Positions 24,964-32,456 of a stretch of 64,000 nucleotides of DNA are shown here, piece after piece. The stretch is from VXMO01 sp965205915 (lineage in GTDB: Bacteria > Chloroflexota > Dehalococcoidia > UBA6926). The position numbers and the translations under genes were made by a program. The stretch lies in NCBI GenBank assembly GCA_965205915.1, contig OZ242191.1, positions 1,364,001 to 1,428,000 on the forward strand. Direction: 5' to 3'. The notes under the pieces were generated by a model that had not been told where the DNA came from, did no database searches, and was given only the letters and a program-made list of their open reading frames with translations. Every line of letters begins with the position of its first letter. The stretch's first letter is position 1.

Positions 24964-26478
24964 ATGCTGGTACTCTATAGAACTAACGCTCGATTGCGCA
25001 TATCGCCGAAGGGATGGCAGGCAGTGACAACCAATCCACGCGAACAAGCCCTGGCGGCCCAACAGTCGCTATCTGTTAAGCGCAGTGAGCCAAAGATCAA
25101 TCCAGACAATGTGTGGGGAGACGACCTGCTAGCCCGCGAGCAAATTGCGGAACGTCTGACGAATCTTGTTGCTGTCCAAGAACCGCCGCTCACAGTCAGC
25201 CTGCATGGCGAGTGGGGGACCGGTAAGACGTTCATGTTGCAGCGATGGCAGAAAGACCTCGAAAAGAAAGGGTATCGAGCTATCTATTTCAATGCCTGGG
25301 AAGATGACTTCTGCGACGACCCGCTTCTGGCGATAATTGGTCAGTTGTCAGACCACTTCCAAGACGGTCGCCTAAAGAAATTCGCTCAATCTGTCGCGGA
25401 TGCGGCCGTTCCGCTTATTGCCCAAAATGCAGGCAATCTACTCAAGATGTTTGGGCTACCAGTTGACCTCAAGATGGCAGGCCGGAGTGACAGGGCACCC
25501 ATGAGTGCTTATCACGAACAGAGGGTAACGAAAGACAGGGTTAAATCAAACTTGTCCAAGCTGGCTAGCTCAGTCGCTGACGAAACTGAACATCCGCTAG
25601 TGTTTATCGTTGATGAACTGGATCGTTGCCGCCCCACATTCGCGATTGAATTGCTTGAAAGAATCAAGCACATTTTCGATGTTCCACACCTCGTATTCGT
25701 CTTTGGGATCAACCGAGATGAACTGTGCAAGTCTCTGTCCTCATTGTATGGCGACATAAGGACGGATGTGTACCTAAGGCGCTTCTTTGATTTTGAATTC
25801 AATTTGCCAGAGATGGACTCTTCAAGTTTCGCGCAACACCTGATCAATTCTCTCGGATTGCAGCCTGTGTTCGAGGCCCTCAGTAAAGCCGCTAATGATA
25901 GTGGACCCAATAGAGACTATGACAACTTCCAGAATGTCATTCCGCGACTGTGGAACGGCCTAGGACTTTCTCTGAGGGACATTGATTACGGCATCCGTCT
26001 TCTTGCGCTCCTGACAAGGAACATTCCTATAGGGGCATATTCGCAGCCATTCCTGCTTGCTTTGCTCATCGCCATGAAGTTCAAACACCCGCGCTACTAC
26101 CAGTCTCTGGTGACAGGGAGATTCAAGACGAAGGAGATAGTGGACTATGTGGCCAACGAAGTTGACCAGCGACCCGTCCACGAGCGACTAGGGGCCAACC
26201 TAGATCGCATTGAAGGGTTCCTCCATTGTGCGGAACATGCTAGCTCAAATTCCAACGAGGCCGTCCAAGATGTCCTCACTGAACTACAAAGTCTAGTGGA
26301 AGGCAGGGTGGCAAAGCCCCTCAAATTCGTGTCGACTCGGGCACAAACAGCCGACGAGAAACAATATTCGCGAATAAGACAAGCCACTGTTGACGGCCTT
26401 CAATTGAACATTGACCAGAGAGCCCTTGGCTACTTGGCTACGCTCATTGACACGTACCAAGGTCAATTGAGACTGTAG
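24964..26478 (+). CDS. KAP-family P-loop NTPase
   Basis: A 504-residue NTPase. Walker A is SLHGEWGTGKTFMLQRW, with the Trp after Gly-Glu typical of KAP proteins. FNAWEDD follows, and Walker B is PLVFIVDELDRCRPTFAIELLERIK, an exact KAP signature, with RRFFDFEFNLP shortly after. KAP NTPases are often membrane-associated. No strong transmembrane insert is visible here, which fits the soluble subgroup seen in mobile and defence islands. The start may instead be a GTG at 25024. Codon use is more AT-rich than the flanking genes, suggesting transfer. It stands alone between the MBL gene and a DUF503 remnant. Confidence 0.85.
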   Translation: MLVLYRTNARLRISPKGWQAVTTNPREQALAAQQSLSVKRSEPKINPDNVWGDDLLAREQIAERLTNLVAVQEPPLTVSLHGEWGTGKTFMLQRWQKDLEKKGYRAIYFNAWEDDFCDDPLLAIIGQLSDHFQDGRLKKFAQSVADAAVPLIAQNAGNLLKMFGLPVDLKMAGRSDRAPMSAYHEQRVTKDRVKSNLSKLASSVADETEHPLVFIVDELDRCRPTFAIELLERIKHIFDVPHLVFVFGINRDELCKSLSSLYGDIRTDVYLRRFFDFEFNLPEMDSSSFAQHLINSLGLQPVFEALSKAANDSGPNRDYDNFQNVIPRLWNGLGLSLRDIDYGIRLLALLTRNIPIGAYSQPFLLALLIAMKFKHPRYYQSLVTGRFKTKEIVDYVANEVDQRPVHERLGANLDRIEGFLHCAEHASSNSNEAVQDVLTELQSLVEGRVAKPLKFVSTRAQTADEKQYSRIRQATVDGLQLNIDQRALGYLATLIDTYQGQLRL

Positions 26479-26530
26479 CATTCCTTCAGCTTGGCAAAGC
26501 GTTGGTGGTGGCTCGTATATTGCCCCCCCA

Positions 26531-26633
26531 AATCACCCCCCCACCCCCAAAACCTCCACCACGTGCGGCATCACCTCCGCATCCGGCCGTGACTCATAAA
26601 CATACTCCGCCACCCCATCCAGCGCCCGGCGGC
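26531..26633 (-). pseudogene. duplicated 3' end of the DUF503 gene
   Basis: The minus strand here encodes RRALDGVAEYVYESRPDAEV and continues MPHVVEVLGVGG-stop. This differs by only a few residues from the C-terminus of the intact DUF503 gene about 1.1 kb away (27640-27738). The homology runs past the stop codon. The upstream two thirds of the gene are absent. The copy lies in direct orientation and, with the intact gene, brackets the membrane-protein gene at 26979-27536. Confidence 0.85.
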
Positions 26634-26640
26634 AGCCCGC

Positions 26641-26978
26641 CCCCATCCGAATCCCCCGCGCCTACCCTGTAATTCCGAGCGCAGCGAGGAATCCAAAAGC
26701 GCCTCCCCACCAAAACCACCTGTAAGGGCGACTCGCGAGTCGCCCGCCCTCCGCCCCCCGCCCTCCGTCATTCCCGTGAAATCGGGAACCCAGACCTCAC
26801 TGCGCCAACCGACGTTTGTGAAGCCATCCCGGCTGTATCGTCATTCCGGCGAAGGCCGGAATCCATCCCGTGGCCCCCGAGGGCCACCGCGCTCACCTCC
26901 CCACCCTCTGATGTGACTCCCCATACCTCCACCGCGAAACCTGTTAATAGCGTAAACTTATGCCGAACGGTGACCATC
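26641..26978. repeat. REP-like elements in gene-free stretch
   Basis: Contains a family C half element at 26648, family B at 26669-26699 (ATTCCGAGCGCAGCGAGGAA), and family A at 26768-26792 and 26841-26865. No gene is supported; minus-strand frames over it are repeat read-through. Together with the DUF503 remnant it fills the 500 bases between KAP and the next gene. Confidence 0.75.
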
Positions 26979-27536
26979 ATGAGCGATATTGGCATACTCG
27001 GTGCCACTCTCATCTGGCTGGGCTGGACAGCACTTCGCCTTATGGTTTTAACGGCGACTCTATTCATACCGATGAGCATCGTTTGGGCCCCGATTGCCGG
27101 TCTTATAACCGCGAAGCAAGCACGCCGCCGAGGATTAACCAACACGCGGTACTACGGTATGGTCGGAGCACTCTATGCGACACTCCTCCTGCTTCCATGG
27201 ATTCACCTAACACTCCGATTGTCAGGAAGGACAGTGCCCCTGTGGCTCATCCGGGCAGTGTATGTTGCCCTGTACATATTCTGGGCGTTCTACCTGCTGG
27301 TCTCATACTATGTCCATTTGGGAGACCCACCAATTATTCCAATGATTATTGGTGTCTCCGCCCTCTTGGTATCGGCCTGGATGCTAATTCGTAATACTGC
27401 TGACAGCGATCGGCAACAGAGTGCACAGCATACCGAGAATGATTATCGGCTTACACAACGTAACTTGGTCTACCTGACACCATTCGCATTTCTGATCTTG
27501 CAATCACTAGCATTTGTGGTGCCCCCTTTTATGTAG
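26979..27536 (+). CDS. small integral membrane protein, unknown
   Basis: A 185-residue protein with about five hydrophobic segments (ILGATLIWLGWTALRLMVL, MVGALYATLLLLPWIHL, AVYVALYIFWAFYLLVSYYV, IPMIIGVSALLVSAWMLI and a C-terminal LVYLTPFAFLILQSLAFVV). The ATG at 26979 is selected because the 22 residues before it carry no hydrophobic or conserved content. Lower GC than the neighbours. It sits between the intact DUF503 gene and its duplicated 3' end, so it looks like inserted cargo. Confidence 0.65.
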   Translation: MSDIGILGATLIWLGWTALRLMVLTATLFIPMSIVWAPIAGLITAKQARRRGLTNTRYYGMVGALYATLLLLPWIHLTLRLSGRTVPLWLIRAVYVALYIFWAFYLLVSYYVHLGDPPIIPMIIGVSALLVSAWMLIRNTADSDRQQSAQHTENDYRLTQRNLVYLTPFAFLILQSLAFVVPPFM

Positions 27537-27639
27537 CTCTACTGGTCGAGTGATGAGCCTGTCGGCTCTCCGAAAACAGAGCGCCGGAGGGCCCGCGCGA
27601 TGGGGCGAGACCTCCCTGCTTAGCTAAGGTTCGAAAGCA

Positions 27640-27939
27640 TCACCCCACCCCAAAAACCTCCACCACATGCGGCATCACCTCCGCATCCGGCCGGGACTCA
27701 TAGACGTACTCCGCCACGCCATCCAGCGTCCGGCGGCATTGCGCCTCCCCCGTGCTGATGCATGACACGCCCAACAAAGCCATGCGCGGCGAATCGTGCT
27801 CGCCGACCTCGGTGATGGAAACGTTATAGCGTCGCTTGACCCGCTCGATGACGCTCTTGACCACCTGCCGCTTGTCCTTCAAAGACATGGCCTCATGCAG
27901 GCGCAACTCAAGAACCGTGTAACCGACGACGATGGCCAT
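27640..27939 (-). CDS. DUF503 (YlxP-like) family protein
   Basis: A complete 99-residue protein with the family pattern: VLELRLHEAMSLKDKRQVVKS, then RVKRRYNVSITEVGEHDS and a C-terminal half ending EVMPHVVEVFGVG. DUF503/YlxP proteins are small alpha-beta proteins often encoded near infB/rbfA and thought to act in ribosome-related steps; no function is proved. Here it lies near gyrB on the same strand. Its last third also occurs as a remnant at 26531-26633. Confidence 0.88.
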   Translation of the reverse strand: MAIVVGYTVLELRLHEAMSLKDKRQVVKSVIERVKRRYNVSITEVGEHDSPRMALLGVSCISTGEAQCRRTLDGVAEYVYESRPDAEVMPHVVEVFGVG

Positions 27940-27956
27940 GGGCCACCCCCCGCAAA

Positions 27957-28015
27957 TCCCCTCTCCCTAGGGAGAGGGTTAGAGCCTGCCCCGTACTTGA
28001 TACGGGGGTGAGGGC
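27957..28015. repeat. composite palindromic repeat with nested CCCCGTA hairpin
   Basis: A CTCTCCCTAGGGAGAG palindrome is followed by GGTTAG. It is then interrupted by a hairpin CCCCGTA-CTTGA-TACGGGG (27989-28007), after which GGTGAGGGCC resumes. The same small hairpin occurs inside a different repeat at 46813-46834. Confidence 0.7.
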
Positions 28016-28021
28016 CACCCC

Positions 28022-30670
28022 CTAGACGTCCAGGTTCTGGACCTCCAGCGCGTGGGCGCGGATGAACGTCGCTCGAGGCCGAACCTCCTCGCCCATCAGC
28101 ATCTCGAACAGGTCGGATGCCTGCTGCGCGTCCTCAATCTCAACCTTGAACAGCGTCCGGGACTCCGGATCAAGCGTCGTCTCCCACAACTGCGTGGGAT
28201 TCATCTCGCCCAAGCCCTTGTACCGCTGGATGCCCACGCCGCGCGTGGACACATCTTCCACGATCTCCGCCAGGTCGATCATCGAGTTCAAACGCCCAAC
28301 GGCGCGCTCACGCTTGTACACCGTGCCCACCTTTGGCAAGTGATCGCTCAGCGCCGTCGCCAGCTCCGTCATCCGCTGCGCCGCGTCCAGGTCGAAGAAT
28401 TCATGGTCGAGCCGAAGCGTCCGGCCGCTCTCCGTGTCCTGGATCAGGATGTAGGTGCCGTTCTTGGCAGGAAACGGCGCGATGTCGCCCATCCCGTCGT
28501 CTGCCTCATCCACGCCCTCAACGGGCTGCTCCGGCGTCTCCGCCATGAGATCGAGCAATGATGGCTGCTGCATGTCAGGGATCGCGGGCGCCGATGGCGG
28601 GGGCGGTGGCGCGATGAGGGTGTCGTCGTACTGGAACTCCAGGATACGCACGTTGCCCAACTCCCCAAACGCCCGCATCAACTCTTGAAGCGCCTCCTCT
28701 GAGGACAGATCCCTCTCGCCGGTGCGCGCCGCCAGCGCCGTCGCGGCAAGCAAAGGCCAGGCATAGCCGGAACTCTGCAGGTCCGTCATCGCCCGAACCA
28801 GCCGTTGCGCGGACGGCAGCACATCCCGCACCTGCTCCTCCGTGTAGAGAATCTCCGAGTCCGACTCGGAGTTCACACGGATCGTCATATCCTTCAGCGC
28901 CTGGTTGGTCAGCGTGTCGTTCTTCTCCTGGTCGGAATAGAGCCAGTGAATGTTGTTGCGGCCAATCTGCACACGGTACAACGGCGGCTGCGCGATATAG
29001 ATGTTTCCGTCGCGCAGCAGTGGCTGGAAGTGGCGATAGAACAGCGTGAGCAGCAGCGTCCGGATGTGTGCTCCGTCCACGTCTGCGTCCGTCATGATGA
29101 TGACCTTCTTATAGCGCAGCTTGGACAGGTCCAGCCCGTCGTTCTCATCCGCCACGTCATCCCCGTCCGCCGCGCCGTTCGCGTACCCGCTGATTCCGCC
29201 AAAGCCCACGCCCAGCGCCGATGCGATGGCCTTGATCTCCTCGTGCCCGTACACCTTGTCGAGCCGCGCCTTCTGCACGTTCAGGATCTTGCCCCGGAGC
29301 GGCAGGATGGCCTGGAACCGCCGATCGCGCCCGCCCTTGGCGGAGCCGCCGGCCGAGTCGCCCTCAACGAGGAAGATTTCACAGTTGTCCGGATTCTTGT
29401 CGGAGCAGTCGGCCAGCTTGCCGGGCAGGGTGGTGGATTCCAGCACGCCCTTGCGCTGCACGCTCTCCTTCGCCTTGCGCGCAGCCTCCCGCGCGACGGC
29501 CGTATTCCTGCACTTATCCAGGATGCGCCGCGCGTCCTGCGGGTGCTCCTCCAGGTACGTGGACAGACCCTCGGCCAGCGAGCTCTCGACGTGGTTCTTC
29601 ACCTCCGCGTTGCCCAGCTTGCCCTTCGTCTGACCCTCGAACTGCGGCTCTGCCAGCTTGACGCTGATCACCGCCGAAATGCCCTCACGCACGTCCTCGC
29701 CCTGCAGGTTGGAGTCAGAGTCCTTGAGAATCTTGAACTTGCGCGCGTAGTCGTTCATCGCCCGGGTCAACGCCGTGCGGAACCCCGTCAGATGCGTCCC
29801 GCCGTCCACCGTGTGGATGCAGTTCGCAAAGCCAAAAACATTCTCCTGGAAACCGTCGTTGTACTGGAGCGCCACCTCGACGCGTGTCCCCTCAACATCC
29901 TTCTCCACGTAGATTGGATTCGCATGCAGGGGCTGGCGCGACGTGTTGAGATGCCGCACGAGGGACTGGATGCCGCCCTCGAAATAGAACGTGGTCTCCT
30001 TCTCCGTCCGCTCATCGACGAACCGGATCTCCAGCCCGGGATTCAGATACGCCATCTCGCGGAATCGCGCCGATAGCGTGCTGTACTCAAAAGACGTGTC
30101 ATGCGTGAAGATATTCGGGTCCGGCTTGAACCACACAGTTGTGCCGGTGGTGTCCGTCGGGCCGACTGCCTCGATCGCATTGAGGGCGTCGCCGCGAGAA
30201 TACTCCTGCACATGAAGCCGCCCGTCGCGGCGAATCTCCGCGCGCAGGGTCTCGGAAAGCGCGTTCACGACGGACGCGCCGACGCCGTGCAGGCCGCCCG
30301 ACACCTTGTAACCCCCGCCGCCGAACTTGCCGCCCGCGTGCAGCGTTGTCATCACCGTTTCGAGGCCGGTCAGGCCCGTCTGCGGATGCTTGTCGATCGG
30401 CACCCCGCGCCCGTCATCCTCGATGCGCGCCGAGCCGTCTGCAAGAATAGTGACGATGATGCGCGAGCAGTGGCCGGCCATCGCCTCATCGACCGCGTTA
30501 TCGACGATCTCATATATCAGGTGGTGCAGGCCCCGCTCATCAGTGGAGCCGATGTACATGCCGGGGCGGCGACGAACGGCCTCTAGACCCTCCAGGACCT
30601 CGATGTCGCGCGACGTATAATCCGCCGACGTCGTGGTCACTCCTTCACTTTGAACTGTTCGATCTACCAT
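28022..30670 (-). CDS. gyrB: DNA gyrase subunit B GyrB
   Basis: An 882-residue GyrB, the ATPase subunit of the topoisomerase that introduces negative supercoils. The GHKL ATPase domain shows EIVDNAVDEAMAGH, DDGRGVPIDKHPQTG and GGLHGVGASVVNALS. The Toprim domain shows LVEGDSAGGSAKGGRD and MTDADVDGAHI. The C-terminus has QRYKGLGEMNPTQLWETT. Length is above the usual 640-680. Two extra parts are a Gly/Asp-rich insertion before the DADVD motif (GYANGAADGDDVADEND) and an insert of about 170 residues before the final domain with a Pro-rich linker (APPPPPSAPA). The start at 30670 is favoured by AAGGGG upstream; 30697 is possible. Confidence 0.97.
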   Translation of the reverse strand: MVDRTVQSEGVTTTSADYTSRDIEVLEGLEAVRRRPGMYIGSTDERGLHHLIYEIVDNAVDEAMAGHCSRIIVTILADGSARIEDDGRGVPIDKHPQTGLTGLETVMTTLHAGGKFGGGGYKVSGGLHGVGASVVNALSETLRAEIRRDGRLHVQEYSRGDALNAIEAVGPTDTTGTTVWFKPDPNIFTHDTSFEYSTLSARFREMAYLNPGLEIRFVDERTEKETTFYFEGGIQSLVRHLNTSRQPLHANPIYVEKDVEGTRVEVALQYNDGFQENVFGFANCIHTVDGGTHLTGFRTALTRAMNDYARKFKILKDSDSNLQGEDVREGISAVISVKLAEPQFEGQTKGKLGNAEVKNHVESSLAEGLSTYLEEHPQDARRILDKCRNTAVAREAARKAKESVQRKGVLESTTLPGKLADCSDKNPDNCEIFLVEGDSAGGSAKGGRDRRFQAILPLRGKILNVQKARLDKVYGHEEIKAIASALGVGFGGISGYANGAADGDDVADENDGLDLSKLRYKKVIIMTDADVDGAHIRTLLLTLFYRHFQPLLRDGNIYIAQPPLYRVQIGRNNIHWLYSDQEKNDTLTNQALKDMTIRVNSESDSEILYTEEQVRDVLPSAQRLVRAMTDLQSSGYAWPLLAATALAARTGERDLSSEEALQELMRAFGELGNVRILEFQYDDTLIAPPPPPSAPAIPDMQQPSLLDLMAETPEQPVEGVDEADDGMGDIAPFPAKNGTYILIQDTESGRTLRLDHEFFDLDAAQRMTELATALSDHLPKVGTVYKRERAVGRLNSMIDLAEIVEDVSTRGVGIQRYKGLGEMNPTQLWETTLDPESRTLFKVEIEDAQQASDLFEMLMGEEVRPRATFIRAHALEVQNLDV

Positions 30671-30904
30671 CAATTTCACCCCTTCACAGAGTGGCAACCT
30701 GACGCGCCGCAGGCTAACCCGAATTCACTATATGTACGCCACCTATATGCGCCTCGAAAAGCGCCCTGGGTGCCGTCTGCTCTCCCCGCTGCCTGAGCGT
30801 CCGATTCAAGCATCCAACAACGACTGCTCAAATACGACCGCATATCTATACATATTCTACCAGAAATTCGAACCCCATTCAAAAAACAAAGGCCCTCCAA
30901 CCCC

Positions 30905-31220
30905 TCATTCCGGCGAAAGCCGGAACCCATCGGGATTCCCGCCCGCCCACCCGTCATTCCCGCGAACGCGGGAATCCAGACCTCGGACTGCAACCAACCC
31001 CCGTACCGCGCCCCCACCCGAATCCCCCGCGCCCCCACCCGAATCCCCCGCGAAGGCTGGGGCCCACGCCGCCCCCAAGACGACCAAGCGCCCCGCTCCC
31101 CCCACCCGTCATTCCCGCCCCCCCACCCGTCATTCCCGCGAACGCGGGAATCCAGACCTCGGACTGCATCCAACCCCCGTACCGCCACACGCCCCCGAAT
31201 CCCCCGCGAAGGCGGGGGCA
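30905..31220. repeat. dense field of REP-like elements (families A and C)
   Basis: Family A elements lie at 30905-30929, 30954-30978 and 31130-31154, with a partial one at 31109. Family C elements (GAATCCCCCGCGAAGGC...) lie at about 31019-31060 and 31197. A 55-base direct duplication joins A and C parts: 30954-31008 and 31130-31184 share TCATTCCCGCGAACGCGG and the following GACCTCGGACTGC. Between gyrB and the HicB-like gene (30671-31434) no gene is supported; plus-strand Pro/Arg-rich frames are repeat translation. Confidence 0.8.
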
Positions 31221-31434
31221 CACGCCGCCCCCCACAGAGCCCCCCAAAGGCCCACCTGCTTGGCGTTTACGCCCGGTCAAACTCCTGCCGGCTGATGCCC
31301 AAGTCCGGCGGATCCCCTGGACGGTTCCTGTGGCCAGATCCCGATTGGCGTGTCGTGGAACGGTGGTTTGACTGTTGTTGTCCGGATTTACCCAGATCTC
31401 GTGCGAACCACCCCTGTTATCCTCGCCACACTTG

Positions 31435-31692
31435 TCATTCCGAGCGCAGCGAGGAATCTAGAGACTCAGATCCAGAACCGACTGCAGGGGCTACCGTCTC
31501 GGGCAAAGGCTTGCCCCGATCCTTGTACGAGAGAATGAACTGCTCAGCGACCGTGCCCAGTTCGGCCAGCGTCTCTTTCGCGGTCTCCGCCCATGCCCGG
31601 CATCCGGGAAGGTTCGGTATCTCGGCCATGTACAGCCCACCCTGTTCCTGAGAGGGCGCGTGAAGGACGTAATCCAACTGGTACAGCTCCAT
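31435..31692 (-). CDS. HicB-like antitoxin-type protein
   Basis: An 85-residue protein with the HicB fold pattern: an N-terminal strand YQLDYVLHAPSQEQGGLYMAE, the IPNLPGCRAWAETAKETLAE core (P-x-L-P-G-C, then helix) and LGTVAEQFILSYKDRGKPLPE. HicB proteins neutralise HicA mRNA-interferases by binding them and usually carry a C-terminal DNA-binding part; that part is absent and no hicA is adjacent, so it is an orphan HicB_lk-type. GGAGG precedes the ATG at 31692. The final residues (SLDSSLRSE and stop) are encoded by a family B repeat (31434-31464). Confidence 0.75.
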   Translation of the reverse strand: MELYQLDYVLHAPSQEQGGLYMAEIPNLPGCRAWAETAKETLAELGTVAEQFILSYKDRGKPLPETVAPAVGSGSESLDSSLRSE

Positions 31693-31844
31693 ATCATCCT
31701 CCCCCATGCGCCATTCTACGCCCACTACCCCACACCCCACCCGCGCCCCACCCGCAGAAGCCCGCCACGCGCCCCCCGTCAGACCCCACGCCGCCTCACC
31801 CGTATGCCCCGCCACACCCCCGTATGCCCCGCCACACCCCCGAA

Positions 31845-31885
31845 TCCCCCGCCCACCCCCCGAATCCCCCGCGAAGGCGGGGGCC
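31845..31885. repeat. family C REP-like element
   Basis: Two GAATCCCCCGC copies, the second complete with GAAGGCGGGGGCC, form a GC-only palindrome downstream of the zinc-ribbon gene. Simple CCCCGCC(A)C repeats extend leftwards to about 31735. Confidence 0.65.
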
Positions 31886-31904
31886 CACGCCGCCCACAGG
31901 GCGG

Positions 31905-32402
31905 TTAATCCGTTGTACCTTTCTGTCTAGTTGGCTCTTCATAGCCATATACCATTGGGTGTCCAGTGACCATAGCTGTTGCGAAGTTATGGGTTCGTAC
32001 GCCGCCCACTAGTTTCCTAAAACGCTTTTCGCAGGGGGGGCACCATTTGGGTGCCTCATCCTTGTGGGTCTCAAAAGCAGAAACCGAATTAAGCTCAACC
32101 AAAGGGCGAACCCCGCTTACGTGTCCTAGCCGATTGCCACATAGTGCCTTAATCGGTGATTCAGGGGCGCGAATGACATTGCGTTCACGAGCGACATGCA
32201 CGGTTGCATCATTCCCGTTCTTGTTCGTCACTAAATGAAGGGAGAGCAGGTGACTGGTCGAGTCATCCCCAATGAGTCGCATTCCGAACAGGGTACCCTT
32301 CTCCATGAACTCTTCCCGTGACTCTTCAAAGCACTTTGGGCAGAGGGGCGCATCCGATATATGCGTGAAGAAAAGGGCCCCGCAATAGATGCAGTTCCTC
32401 AT
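31905..32402 (-). CDS. zinc-ribbon hypothetical protein
   Basis: A 165-residue protein starting MRNCIYCGALFFTHISDAPL, followed by CPKCFEE, making a C-x2-C ... C-x2-C zinc ribbon. A second metal-type site occurs as WCPPCEKRF near residue 140, together with a conserved-looking ALCGNRLGH. A GTG at 32426 would add eight residues. No function is known to me; the methyltransferase gene is 54 bases upstream on the same strand, so a role with it or as a DNA/RNA-binding accessory is possible but unproven. Confidence 0.55.
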   Translation of the reverse strand: MRNCIYCGALFFTHISDAPLCPKCFEESREEFMEKGTLFGMRLIGDDSTSHLLSLHLVTNKNGNDATVHVARERNVIRAPESPIKALCGNRLGHVSGVRPLVELNSVSAFETHKDEAPKWCPPCEKRFRKLVGGVRTHNFATAMVTGHPMVYGYEEPTRQKGTTD

Positions 32403-32456
32403 GTACCTAGGATTTGGAAAGACCACGCAATTGACTCCTTATTGCCCCTCGCCCCC

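Noticed and set aside
28805..30076. 423-residue plus-strand protein
   Set aside because: Antisense to gyrB; no recognisable motifs and composition of a shadow frame.
30732..31295. Pro/Arg-rich protein over the repeat field
   Set aside because: Its sequence is translation of family A and C REP-like elements.
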